Positions 34,301-48,476 of a stretch of 64,000 bases of DNA are shown here, piece after piece (the stretch's first letter is position 1; every line of letters starts with the position of its first letter). This stretch comes from Lucinisca nassula (taxonomy: Eukaryota; Mollusca; Bivalvia; Lucinida; Lucinidae). The notes beneath the pieces were generated by a model. It made no database searches. It saw nothing but the letters and a program-made list of their open reading frames with translations, and had not been told where the DNA came from. Position numbers and translations under genes: made by a program. The DNA lies in the NCBI GenBank assembly GCA_963580285.1, contig OY757011.1, positions 101,586,316 through 101,650,315 on the forward strand. Direction: 5' to 3'.

Positions 34301-37300
34301 GTACCCACAATCTATATTTTGAGCAGAAATAAGATTTTTCATCTTAAAATTTTCATTTTTTCTGCGATAAAGGTTACACTGTATTTGTATAGGCGTGTTT
34401 TCCTAATGTGTAGCTCATTTTAGCTAATTTTGAAATACAAAATGCTGTAATATTCACATGCTGATTTATGAGATTTTTTTTACTACTTTCTATATAGATT
34501 ACATTCCCTCCTTACCTCCAACTTCTTCCTCAATGCCGGTCTAATATGTTCCTCAAGCAATGGAGGATGTTTTGGAGTTTCTTTCGGCTGAAATTTAAGG
34601 GAAATGATTCACCTTCCGGGGAAGCATCTCTTTCAACAATGTTTTCGTTTCCCTTATCAGTTGATCCTTCTTTTTCAATGTGGCTCAAGTTACAGAAAGC
34701 AAATTTTCAGTACGACACAAAAGTTGTACAGTTCCCTTAGAAACAGAGGATGAATGCCTTCATTGCCAAACTTTCTAAGATAAAGCAAGTGATGTCAGTA
34801 ACATGTAAGTAAATACAGCTCACCCTCTTTATGCCAATGCTGTGAGTGTTGTACAGACACAAACAGCATTGTGACTGACAGATGCACTTGCTAAAGTTGC
34901 AGTTCAAAGGACATGCCATGAGTGAGTGTTGTGCAGACACAAACAGCATTGTGACTGACGGATGCACTTGCTAAAGTTGCAGTTCAAAGGACATGCCATG
35001 AGTGAGTGTTGTACAGACACAAACAGCATGGTGACTGACAGATGCACTTGCAACACTTGCAGTTCAAAGGACATGCCATGAGTGAGTGTTGTGCAGACAC
35101 AAACAGCATGGTGACTGACAGATGCACTTGCAACACTTGCAGTTCAAAGGACATGCCATGAGTGAGTGTTGTACAGACACAAACAGCATTGTGACTGACA
35201 GATACACTTGCTAAAGTTGCAGTTCAAAGGACATGCCATGAGTGAGTGTTGTACAGACACAAACAGCATTGTGACTGACAGATGCACTTGCTAAAGTTGC
35301 AGTTCAAAGGACATGCCATGAGTGAGTGTTGTACAGACACAAACAGCATTGTGACTGACAGATGCACTTGCTAAAGTTGCAGTTCAAAGGACATGCCATG
35401 AGTGAGTGCTGTACAGACACAAACAGCATTGTGACTGACAGATGCACTTGCAACACTTGCAGTTCAAAGGACATGCCATGAGTGAGTGTTGTGCAGACAC
35501 AAACAGCATTGTGACTGACAGATGCACTTGCAAAAGTTGCAGTTCAAAGGACATGCAATCTTCCATTTCTTGGCAATAAATGCTGGGGACATCCTGTCCT
35601 CTAAAAATACTGTAAATTCAGTGATTTATCTTTTGTTACCCTTTGACTGCTAATCAATATTAGCAGATGACATTCTCAAAGTGTATTTTTTCTTCTTCAT
35701 GTTTTCTTTTTTATTAAAATAAGGCTTTACCTTACATGTGAACATTTCACATGTAATGCATAGCCTTATTTACCATAAAAATCCTAAAAATCCTTGAGGA
35801 CTGGCTGAAATTCTCCTGAAATTTTAACAAATTTATTTCAAGATCCAGCAAGGAGTCTAAAAGGTGCAGACGGTATGGCAAACACTGTAGACCCTGATCA
35901 GACTGCTCCTTCAGGAGCAGTCTGATCTGGGTCTGCACTGTTCACTTAGGCCTATCTGTCCCAATACTTAGGATCATCAGGGCCTGACAAATCCAAAAAT
36001 GTTCCACTTGCCCACCGGGCAAGAAAAAATATTTTTGCACTTGCCCAGCTCAAAATCCTACTTGCCCAGGATTTTGGAACTCCAAAGTGGGGTTGGATGT
36101 GGGGGGATAATGGTGACGATGATGACAACCAACAATTATATATATAATCCAAGGTTTCTGTCAAGTTTCAAGCACAACCACTTCCATTAGGGTCTAATTA
36201 TTTCATGTTAGTGTTTATTTCCCTTTGGTGTCTCTGATGGGAGCTCAGGGTTAATTGTATCGATTCCTGATTATTACATTCACTTCTATTTATTTCCCTC
36301 TGTGCGGTAATACGGTAGAAAATACTGTTGTTGTCACAGCCAATAGCGGTACCTTTCAAGTTAATTGATGACCTAATACCTTAATCGATTAGCAATTTAA
36401 GATACAGTTATATAAACTCATTTAGCTTGATACGCACGATAAACACGAGCTGCAGCCGATATAGATCTACTCAAAAGATCAGAAGTGTCAGGGCAGCGAG
36501 AAAAAAGATTAAAAGAATGCAGTTTATTTAGCTTGGATTTAATGATCCAACCAGAAGACGAGAACCCATTCTATCACAAACGAACCCAAACGTTCACACC
36601 CACCCTACATGAAAGTTCAATGTGATCATCTTTTCCGCCATCCAAATCGTCGTCCACAAACCACCACTCCCATTTTTCTGCACGCAATCGTTTAATGACG
36701 TCATCCGACCCCAGCAACACCGCACGTGTTTAACGTCATTGTTTTATTTTAATGGGGCATATCTCTTTCATAAAAAATGTTTGGAACCTGTAAAAAATAT
36801 TTTCTCGATAGCTTAACGGTTGTGGATACAGGCGCGACTAATCCGCGGTTACCAACATTAAAACATTCGACTTTTTTCCGCTAGCGTCTGCTATTTGGCG
36901 CCAAAACATAAACATTCACGAGATAGTAGAATAGTCCGTTTTTACTACCGTAAGATGTAGCAAATCGTCTCAGGAGCTATTAAATCATTTTCACATTGAT
37001 TGTGGATTAAATTTTATGGCAGGGATAAACCCAAATTATTTTCACACCTTGTCAAGCTTATCGATAGCGCTGGCGGTACACACTACACCAGAAATGAAAG
37101 ACACGCACCGCCGGGCAATCATGTTTAATTGGTAATTATATGACAGGGATTTACAATAGTGTCATAAATGAACCGTTATAAAAACATGGATGGTTTCGTC
37201 TCTGAATTGCCGACAAAGCGGGAATTATTGTGATTTACTTACTGGTCTAGTTTTACTGTATTTAAGGACTCAAAAACTGACGATTGTAGACGAATTTTTG

Positions 37301-40300
37301 CACTTGCCCGACCGGGCGTCGAAAGGTCAAAGTGCACCTGCCCGGCACGATTTCGGACTTGTCCCGGGCGGCCGGGCAATGGATTTGTCAGGCCCTGATC
37401 ATTACGGTGCTGTAAAAGTACATTAAAAATCAGACTGTCACCTCCTCCAGAAATTTATGTAGGAGTCAAAGGGTTAATATTTGCAAAACTGTGCACTCTA
37501 ATTAAAAATAAGTGTTCTAGTAATTTGACCTTTAATAAAAGAATAGTTTTGAAATGGAATGACAAAAGTGATGAATATTAGTTGAGATGCATAAGCTTAC
37601 CAATGTACAATGGAAATTGTTAGCTACTTTTAACCTCTCATTCCCACCAACTCCTAATGATATCCACATGATTGTACAAGAGCATATTTCTTGCTCTGCA
37701 GATTTTAAACCCTTATCCTTCTGTTCATTACAATCCGTACCTTCGCAAACAATGTAGATCCCGATCAGATGGCTTCTGAAGAAGCCATCTGATCAGGATC
37801 TTCACTGTTTCAGTTTGTAATTAAGTTTGTGAATTTGAATGAAAAAATTACATCAAGTAATTTGATTGGTTGAAGTGTAAATGGGTGTGGCTAAATTAAT
37901 TTATGCAGCGGGACAAAGGTTAAAAGACAAACTGATCCACAAATGTTGTGGGCATTCATTAGAACCACCCTGGCGAGGCAGTTCTAATGAATACCCACAA
38001 CACTGGTTTTTATGGAGAATTGACAAGAACTATCCTTCAATTATCACAAAATACAAACCTTGTCTGTTGCTATGACTTTAACCCTTATCTTGCTGAATAT
38101 TCATTTAAGCCACACCCATTTCTTTCTATTAACCAATCAAATTACTTGATGTAATTTATTGCTACAAATTCATAAACTGAATGCCAAACAGTGTAGACCC
38201 TGATCAGATGGCTTCTTCAGAAGCCATCTGATCTGGATCTACGCTGTTTGCAAAGATAGGGGTTGTCGTGAACAGCAAGCTAAGAGTTAATCAGACCAAG
38301 AGAGGGTGCCCAGGCTGATCCAAGTCTTTTCTGAGCACAAATGTTACACCACAACCTCTTATAACACTGTTGTTGGGGTCTTAAGCAGGAACTGTTAGTT
38401 AAACGACTGTGTTATAGTCAAACAAAACTGTATAGATTATATAGAAAAATAACCATTTTTATTAATTGACTATCCTGTATTGATCCGAGGTCATCGGTAT
38501 TAACACCAGGTCAACCAATATTAATTGAGGTCAAAAAATCAATAATCATGATTTTTTAATTGTGTCAATTAATGAAATTGTCATTGATCAAGTAATTTCG
38601 CATTGACCCAGTTACAGGTCCTCGGTCAGCCGCATTAGCCCTCAGCCTTCAGCCTCGGGCCAATGTAGCAGACCTCGGACCTGTACCTGGGCCAATACTA
38701 AATTACTTGATTAATAACATCATAATATTGTCATTTTTCTATATGATCTATGCATTTTGGGATCCATCTCCCAACCGTGTTATATCTAAAATCATGTTAA
38801 TAAGCTTTTTAAAGCAGAATTAGTCTAATTTTAGGTGGTCTTAATAGCGGAATTTCGCTGTCCTTTATTTTTAACCCTTCTCTTGCTGACTATTCAGTTA
38901 AGCCACACCCATTTCTGTCTATCAACCAATCAAATTACTTGATGTAATTTATTGCTACAAATTCATAAACTGAATGCCAAACAGTGCAGATCCTGATCAG
39001 ATGGCTTCTTCAGAAGCCATCTGATCTGGATCTACACTGTTTGCAAAGATAGGGGTTGTCGTGAACAGCAAGATAAGGGTTAACAATATCAAAAAGATAT
39101 CCCTATGATGCCGCTTGACTGGGCGCTATGCTTAACCCTCAGTGGTGTGAACCACCTGTCTTAAAATAGATTTTCATGGTCCCAAAGGTGTTCAAAGCCA
39201 CTGAAGTTTGTATGGATGTTTTGGTTGTTTGAAATGGGATTTCACATCCCCGTCAACACTATTTAGGTCATTTTGGAGACTTTGCTTCCAATTTTGTGCA
39301 ACTTTTACCCAACATTGAGATGAAATACCTCAAGCCCTACCGCCCAAACAAATTGAAAGGTTAATATGTAGGAATGGTCAGATGCACCACTTAGACCCTC
39401 AGAGCAGTTTAACAGTACTCATGTGGGGTTGATTTCAGCTCTCCCTGGAAGCATCATGCAGCCCAATCTATTTCTCCAAGGCCAATGGGTGGGGGCCTGT
39501 CTTTATGTAAAAGAACCATTATACATTCCATGATTTAACAACCATTGCATTAAACAATACAGCCAGTGCCCGGTATGATTCTGCAGCCTAAAAGTTTTTT
39601 TTTTTTTTTTTTGGTTTGGGTTTTACGGCCCTTTCAAGATTATTTCACTCATATCGAGCCGATCGTTAATCAGAGGTGGGCGAAAACCGGAGTACCCGGA
39701 GAAAAACCACCTGACCTTCCGTTGCAGAACTTGGCGTCTCACACGTGGCCCGAGCGAGGCTCGAACCTACGGCGGTGAGAGACCTAATGACTAAGAGTCA
39801 GCGCTCTTATCCACTAGGCCACGGAGGCCCGTTGCAGCCTAAAAGTCAGGGATAGTCTTAACCCTTCTCTTGCTGAATATTCATTTAAGCCACACCCATT
39901 TCTGTCTATCAACCAATCAAATTACTTGATGTAATTTATTGCTACAAATTCATAAACTGAATGCCAAACAGTGTAGATCCTGATCAGATGGCTTCTTCAG
40001 AAGCCATCTGATCTGGATCTACACTGTTTCCAAAGATAGGGGTTGTCGTGAACAGCAAGATAAGGGTTAATATTTGACTGCAACTGCTTCCATGCAGAGC
40101 TGAAACTGACTGAGCAGTTGAGTTCTGGTAAACCACTTAGAAGGTTTAAATCTGCCCAGGCAGCGGTGGAAGTGGGACCATTCCTTAAGACCTAGTGATT
40201 TCTTTAGGCAGTAGGTCTTGAGTTGTCATTTCATCTCAATGTCGGGTAAAAGTCCAACAGAATCGGAAACATCTCCAAAATGACCTACACTGTTTTGACA

Positions 40301-43300
40301 GGGGCATAAAACCTCAGCACAAACTAACAGGGGTACTAAAGTACTACTGCTCCTGAAGCAGCAGTCTGAACAGGGTATAAACTGTTTGCCATTCTGTCAG
40401 CACCTTTTGGACTTGTTGCAGGATCGTGAATCAAATATGTTAAAATTTTAGAAGAATTGCAGCAAATCCTCAAGGTTTCCGAATTTTTAGGATTTTTACG
40501 GTAAAACTTCAGCACAAACAATCAGGGGTAGTCTACTTCAGAAAAAGAGCACCGCATGCGGGTGCCAACACTCGGCTGCAGCCCCTTTTCATAATGAACA
40601 ACTAGTCCGAGTTTCAAGTAAATATGTTCAGTAATGACAGAGATATTACAAAATGTCCAAGTTTTTGCACGACGACGACGCAGATGAAAATGTCCAAGTT
40701 TTTGCAAGACGATGACGCCAGAGCTATGACAATACCGCGTCATTTACTTCGAAAACAGCCGAGCTAAAAATGGGCATTTCTCTAGACGAGGTGTAACAAG
40801 GATAATCAAGGGATAATTTAAACATCTGTTGTTGTAGATGGGCGTTTCCAATCCAAGGGATGACTGTGCGGAGCAGAACCTCGGTTCCGCTCAGCATGGT
40901 CCTCCAGATGGTTGGAAACGCCCATCTGCAACAGAAACCCATATTAGATTCTTTTTCTTGCACACCACCACTGGAAATATTTATTTTACTTTATTTACTG
41001 TTTTATTTTTATGTAGTTTGCCTGGGTAAGAACACCAGGGTACGAACAGAATTTCTATCCAATGCTAAAACCATGGATTTCCTTTATCTGATGTGCAAGA
41101 ACTTTATTTCTTCTTAGAAATATATGCTGTCAGTACTTGTTTAAAGTGCCTTGTTGAGGCAATTCTAACAAGAACCCACAATGTTTGGTATAATGGAAAA
41201 GAAAGTAAAGTTATCTCAAAGCTTGTTACTCCTCATTATCTTGAGCTAAGAACTGGGGGGCCAGTTGTTCAAAACTAATGACGTGGTTAGTTAAAGTATC
41301 GTTTAAACTTTGATCATTAAATATGGCAAAAAATACCAAAATTTTCAATATTGTTCTTGCTAGAACAGTTAACAATTTGACCACTAATGAGCTCGTTAAG
41401 CTAACAATGTTTTGAACAAATGGCCCTGAATGGGTACGTGTTAGTTTACCTTTGTTTGGCTGAGCAAGGAAGTAATCTGAGTAGATGAGGTAGCTGGCGG
41501 TCTCACGAATGTCTGACCAGGTACTAAGCCCTGCCCTGGTACCTGTGTGACTATGTGTTGGGCACCAGCAGCACCAGCTCCTGGGGTGGCTAGGGCAGTA
41601 ACATTCTGCTGCGGTACGGCCTGCAACATGGTCCCAGGTTGTGGTACACTGGTTCTAACTGGAGCGCCGGTGGAGGAGTTAAACACCAACTGGAAGGCAG
41701 TTTGCCCTGCAGACCCCACGGGACTAGTTTGAATAAGCTGTCCATTCTGATTCAGAACAAACTGCTGAGGCTGCTGTGGTGACTGCATGACTGGCCTGAG
41801 AGAGTTTAATGTCTGCATCTGTGCTGGTGGTAACGTGAGCATCTTAGGCTGTCTGTTATCTGCATCATCCATGGTCAGATCAATTACTTTGAGTTTTGCT
41901 CCTGTTGATGAGGTTATTTGTGAAGCAGGTGCAACATTCTTTGCTGCTATAGCAACACCTGTGGTAACCACTACTGTGGAGGATGTCACTGGGACAGTGA
42001 CATAGGTAGCCTTACTCTGCGGCAAAACTCGCTGAGGATACTGAACGGTAGAGCTAGCCGGGGAGGTTTTTGTTAGAGATCCTGAGGTGATCTGCTGTTT
42101 TGTCGTATCTAACAAACTCTTGACAGTTGGTGTCTGGTAGTAAGCAGTACTAATTGTAGCCGCAGGCTGTGGTAACTGAAATACAAAACATAACTAAGTC
42201 TCAGTGGAGTCTGATATGTACCAACATTGTTTGAAAATATCCCATTTTTGTGTTCATAAAGGCATAGAGTCAACCCTCTTTATCCGACATTTGATAATGC
42301 GACAAAACTTGTTATAACGACAATTTTAATGGAACGAATTCTTAGCTCAAGATCAGACGATTAACAGGGATATTCAAGAAAACTGTAATTATTTAATACT
42401 TCAAGCCTCGATTGTAACAAATGTTCTCAATGTTTGTTTCTTGGAGTCAATAGGAGGGAAAGTCCTTTAACTATTATACTAAGTAATACTTTCTTTATTG
42501 GGATTCTTTATAGTGGCAAATACTGGTAAACCGCTTAGAGGTTCTAAGCCTGCCCAGGCAAAGCGGTGTGAGTCAGACCGTCCATGCTCATAAACCCTTT
42601 TGGTTTCATTGGGCGACAGGGCTTGAGATGCCATTTCATCTTAATGTCAGGTAAAAGTCCCACAAAATTGGCAGCAACTTCCCCAAAATGACCTTTACAG
42701 TGTTGACGGGGACGTTAAACATCAAATCAAACAAACAAACTAATTCGCTACAGTGGCAAATTACAGTAAAATTCCTATATTAAGACCACCTTTGGGACTG
42801 TTCAAAAGTGGTCTTTAAGACCACTTTTGAACAGTCCCAAAGGTGGTCTCTGACCAAAGGAAACTATATACAGAAAACACAAAGAAAGAACAACTGCAGC
42901 TACAAAACCAGTGCTTCCGCTGAAGTGCACCACCCGCCGGATGCTTTTAGCTTTATGAGTGTTACCATATATGGGTATGGTGGCCATTTTGGTCATGTGA
43001 CCTGGACCTAAAACGGTTCCCCCAATAAATGCGCCTTATCGCAAGGAGCAAAAATATATCTTATACTTTAGTACTGTATTCTGAATCATTTGCAGGATAA
43101 AATGCATTCTCACTTTTCCAATACAAAAGCATATGTGTCAAAGTTTGACCTAGGCACAAAGAAGGTCAAGGTCAACCCAGGGTCACCATTTTAGCAATTT
43201 ATGATGGGCCTACGTCCCAGATGCTATTTATCAAGTTTCATGGAAATCTGCCCAGAGGTTCTGGAGAAGACTATTTTTGAAGGGTTTTTACCATATATGG

Positions 43301-46300
43301 CTTGGCGGCCATTTTGGTCATGTGACCTGGACCCTATGAGCAAATTTTTGTTTCCACCATCCCATAGAGGCTCCATATGAAATTTGACTTCAATCGGCCC
43401 GACGGTTTCCAAGGAGAAGCAGTTCGAAAATTTTCACATTTTTCGCCTCGGCGAGGCTATACTAAATGGAATGTAAACTTTCGCAAGTTCATTGGTTAGA
43501 TCTCATTGATATCTATCAGTATGCCAAAAATTGTGTAAATATTCCAAGCGGATAAGTCACTATCACCAATTTTCACAAACGGGTTACGGACGGACAGACA
43601 GACAGACCATATATGGCTTGGGGGCCATTTTGGTCATGTGACCTGGACCCCATGAGCAAATTTTTGTTTCCACCATCCCATAGAGGCTCCATATGAAATT
43701 TGACTTCAATCGGCCCAACGGTTTCCGAGGAGAAGCAGTTCGAAAATTTTCACATTTTTCGCCTCTGCGAGGCTATACTAAATGGAATGTAATATTTCGC
43801 AAGTTCATTGGTAAGATCTCATTGATATCTATCAGTATGCCAAAAATTGTTTAAATATTCCAAGCCGTTAAGTCACTATCACCATTTTTCACAAACGGGT
43901 TACGTACGGACAGACTGACAGAATGACACGGTGATTTTAGGGCACTCTTAGAAATAAACCGACTTCAGTCGGTCGCTTTTTCTGCGGGTCGTGCAATAAG
44001 CTTTAAAAAGCAGAATTAGTCTTAATTCTAGGTGGTCTTAATAGCGGAATTTTACTGTATTAGGGAACAAATGTTGTCCTGATAGTGAAGGATCTCTGTA
44101 TAAATACATATATCCAGTTAAACTTTTATAACTCAAACACCCGAGACTTGTTTACTATGGCTAATTAAGTGAATTTATCTCCAAGCATAAGTTTCATTAG
44201 ACTGTGACAATCATTTTCTCTCAAATAAAGAAAATTTTCTCTGCTACATCATGACTGTGTCTTAACCCATTTAGTACCAGAAACCCCAAAACGGGTACCC
44301 TGGGAAACAGTGGAGGTCGAGATCAGACGCCGCAGAATGCGGCGTCTGATCAGGGCCTCCACTGTTTTCTAAAAGTTCAGTCATTTTCCAAATAAATTTT
44401 GATGAAAACACAACCTGACACCCCTAAATTTTGAAATCAACTCCTGCTATATATAAGGAGGAAGATTCCTTTTGGTACAGAAAGGGTTAAACCCAATTTT
44501 TACTGAATGGAATCTTCCCCCTTATATACAGCAGGAGTCCATTTCAAAATTTAGCAGTGTCAGGTTCAGTCATCTTAGAACTTTACTGAGAAAATAACTG
44601 AACTTCCTGCAAACGGTGAAGGCCCTGATCAGATGCCGAGTTCAGCGGCATCTGATCTGGACCTGCACTGTTTGCCAATTTCTCGACATAGGGAATCCCA
44701 TAAAACATTTTTTTTTGTCACATTTTTTTTATTTTTAATTTTGTTCTTTCCCCGCTCATAGAATCCCAAAATAAACATATAAACTGAGAATGGCTTCAGA
44801 TAAGGCACTTTTTTCATTCGAAAATTACTGATATTTTTCTTTTTTTCTGCACAAAAACATATGTTGTGGATACTCAGCGAGTTTCTTCTAATGAATACCA
44901 ACAGCAAGTTTTCAAACGTCTGATGTGAGTACTAATTAGAAGCGCCTCGGCGAGGCGCTTCTAATGAGTACCCGCAGCATAAATTTTCGTGCAGAAAACA
45001 GAAAAACAATATGTGGATACCCCTCTCATCTTGGGCTATGTGAACATGATAACTACCTGCGGCATCTGTGGTGATAATACTGGTGGAGCGATAGATGACT
45101 GAGGTATTGGTAAGCGGATCGTTCCATTGGACCCGGGTGGTGCTGTAACCAGAGGTGCTGGACTCTTCTGTTGGATTGGAAGCTTATGTGGTGGCGTGTT
45201 AACAACATTGACTGGTGGTTCTGATTTTGTTGCAGATGACTTACTGGCACTAGCAGTCTGGAACAAAAAGATTTTACGGTAACCTTTATCTTGCTGAATA
45301 TTCAGTTTAGCCACACCCATTTCTGACTTTGAACCAATCAGATTACTTCATGTATATTATTCTTACAAATCCATAAACTTCATGTCAAACAGTGAAGATC
45401 CTGATCAGATGGCTTCTTCAGAAGCCATCTGATCTGGATATACACTGTTTACAAAGATAGGGGTTGTAGTGAACAGCATGATAAGAGTTAAACTAAAATG
45501 CACAGAAAATTTGGAGAAAATGAAACTCTTACCATAACCCTTAAGACGCCGAAAAAAGAAAAACTACGTCTGAAAATGTCGTCTGCTAAATTGTTTTGCA
45601 AACTTTTGAAAAAAAATTGGGTACAGGCAAACAGTGTAGACCCAAATCAGACTGCTCCTGCAAAAAAGCCGACGACAACTGTCGTGATTGGCATTTTATG
45701 GGTTAAGAGTAGACCATCATCGATATCTTCGAAAGAGTTGATGTTCTTGAAGATGTGATCATTGCTAATAAAACTGCATAGACTTGTTATAGTTGCTATT
45801 CCAAGATGCAAGTTTGTATGTCCCCGGGCATGGTTATTTTTTCTTCAAAGTTGGTCCCAGGTCAAGATAAAGGTCACAGGTCAAGATTTTTTGTTTGAGT
45901 ACCGGTAGGAAGAAATTGTCACAAGGAACCTACATGCTCAACATAAAGGTTCCAACTCAAACGGTTCAAAAGTTATGACCAATAACAATTTTATATTTAA
46001 AATAGGTCAAGGTCACAGATGAATTTTTTTTGTATGGGCCTGCAGTCCTTGTCACAAGGAACCTACATGCAAAATATGAAAGCTCTAACTCAAACGGTTC
46101 CAAAGTTATGACCAATGTTATTTTTTCTTTTAAGTAGGTCAAAGGTCAAGGTCATATTTGTTTGTATGGACGTGAACCCCTTGTCACAAGAAACCTGCAT
46201 GCAAAATATGAAGGCTCTATCTCAAACGGTTCAATAGTTATGACCAATGTTCTTTTTTTTCTTAGCAGGTCAAATTTCAAGGTCATGGTCACATGTCCAT

Positions 46301-48435
46301 TTTTTTGGTATGGACATGAAGCCCTTATTGTAAGGAACTTACATGCAAAATATGAAGGCTCTATCTCAAACGGATCAAAAGTTATGACCAATGTTATTAT
46401 TTTCTTTTAAGTAGGTCAAAGGTAAAGGTCACAGGACAATCTTTTTTTGTATGGACATGAAGCTCTTGTCACCAGGAACCTGCATATGAAATATGAAGGC
46501 TCTATTCAAAAGGTTCAAAAGTTACGACCAATGTTATTTTTTTCTTTTAAGTAGGTCAAAGTTCAAGGTCATGGTAACAGGTCAATTTTTTTTGTATTGA
46601 CGTGAAGCAATTATTGTTAAGAACCTACATGTGAAATATGAAGGCTCTATCACAAATGGTTCAAAAGTTATGACCAGTGTTTTTTTTTTGTTTTTGTTTT
46701 TTTTCTTAAATATAGATCACGGGTCAATGTCCAGGTCAAAGGTCAGTTGTTTTTAAGTAAGTGGGAAGTTCTTGTCACAAAGAACCCACATGCAAAATAT
46801 GAAGGCTCTATCTCAAACGGTTCAGTATTTATGACCACTGTTATGATTTTCTTCAAAGTAGGTCAAGGGTCGAGGTAAAGGTCACAGGTCAAATTTTTTT
46901 CTATGTTTGGAAAGCCCTTGTCACAAGAAGCCTACATGCCAAATATGAAGGCTCTATCTCAAAGTCTTCAAAAGTTATGACCAACGTTAAAGTTGTCCAC
47001 GTACAAACCAACAAACAGACAGGGCAAAAAACAATATGTCCCCGCTATCACTACTGGGGACATAAAAATGTTTAACATAAAACTTTGAGGTAAAAGTTTA
47101 CAAACGGATGGACGGACAAAAAGACCACCCAGAGGCTTGACCCAGGAGCTTAGATATTCCATATTGGAGGTGATGCTACAGAGATATCCTGTACCAAATA
47201 TAAAGAGAATCTAACATGTGCTTACAGAGAAATGAGCAATCAAAAAAGTTTAACACAAAACTTTGAAGTAAAAGCTTACGAATGGATGGATGAACAACCC
47301 AGGGGCTTGATCCAGGAGCTTAGATATTCCATATGAAACGTAGTGCTATAAAGATATACTGTACCAAATATGAAGAGACTCTAACATGCGGTTACAGAGA
47401 TATGAGCAATCAAGAAGGTTTAACACAAAACTTTGATGTAAAAGTTGATGAACGGCAGGATGAATGAAAAAAAAACGAACAAACTAACAAACAAACTAAA
47501 GAATGGACAAAAAGACAAAAACTATATACCCCTGACATACTTCGTATGCTTGGGGTATAAAAATCAGACTCCTTTATCGCTCCATGCTAACAGCAGGCCT
47601 TTGATCAATAATTATCATAATCCTTAAATTTGATCGCACCAGATGAGTTGCTCACAAGATCTCATCAGCGCTTAATTTCATTTCCCACAGCAACAATGGC
47701 AGACACAAAGTGGACTTTGTCAATTGGAAACAACAAACTCTGGGGAAAAAAACATGTCTAAACCCAAAAGAATGTCCGACCAAAATGTACAATACAACTC
47801 TGACCCTAGTTACAGGTGCTCAGTCAGCTGTATTGGCCTCGGCCTAATTTTCACACCTTGTCATGCGGAACATTTGTAACTTAAGGTTAGCGCCAGAAGC
47901 TTGTGTAATAGTAGAAAAGACTGACCCGTGACAAATACGGCTGGCATTTATAACACTGTCCGTTGGTTGGACCCAAAGTTCCTTGATATAACAAGGTTGA
48001 GGTTCACCTTCAAATGATGGATGATTCCCGAAATCGAAACCGTATAAGGAAATGCGGTACAATGGTTTACCGGAACTTTGATTCAAACTGAAGTCACTTT
48101 GACTCTGAAACGGCCATTTAGGCCCCTGGCACAACAAAACAACAAAAGGTATCCATTTTTGGTTCCATGAATGCGACGTCGATTAAAAAAAAAAGATTTG
48201 AACCTAGAATACATAGATATTTCGCTGTTCCATGCATGAATATTGACATTTATGCTGGGTCAGATCCTACCACCAAGGAATTTTAAATTGATGTTACACC
48301 TAGACCACAAAAAATAAAACTACTTGCACCCCCCCACCCCAAGCAATAAAAACATCATTTGCGCTCCACCCCGGGGTTACACTTTTTCCTGGAAAATAGC
48401 CCTAACCCAACCCACCCTGCTTCGGACCCCCCCCT

Positions 48436-48476
<41 letters not shown>

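Larger units (their letters stand above)
42764..44057. mobile_element. TA-flanked transposon, 1.3 kb
   Basis: Left CAGTAAAATTCC then TATTAAGACCACC; right GGTGGTCTTAATAGCGGAAT then TTTACTG. The 27-bp inverted ends differ at two positions. TA flanks both (42,762-42,763; 44,058-44,059). There is no transposase ORF; the interior holds a perfect palindrome and a tandem duplication. Tc1/mariner-class by target site; the exact family is not known to me. Confidence 0.7.

Noticed and set aside
34841..35560. CRISPR-like spacing of repeats
   Set aside because: The full 80-bp unit is repeated without unique spacers, and the context is a eukaryotic intron.
41547..42005. Plus-strand ORFs opposite the large ATF7IP exon
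   Set aside because: Shadows of the minus-strand frame that carries VIDLTMDD and correct splice phases.
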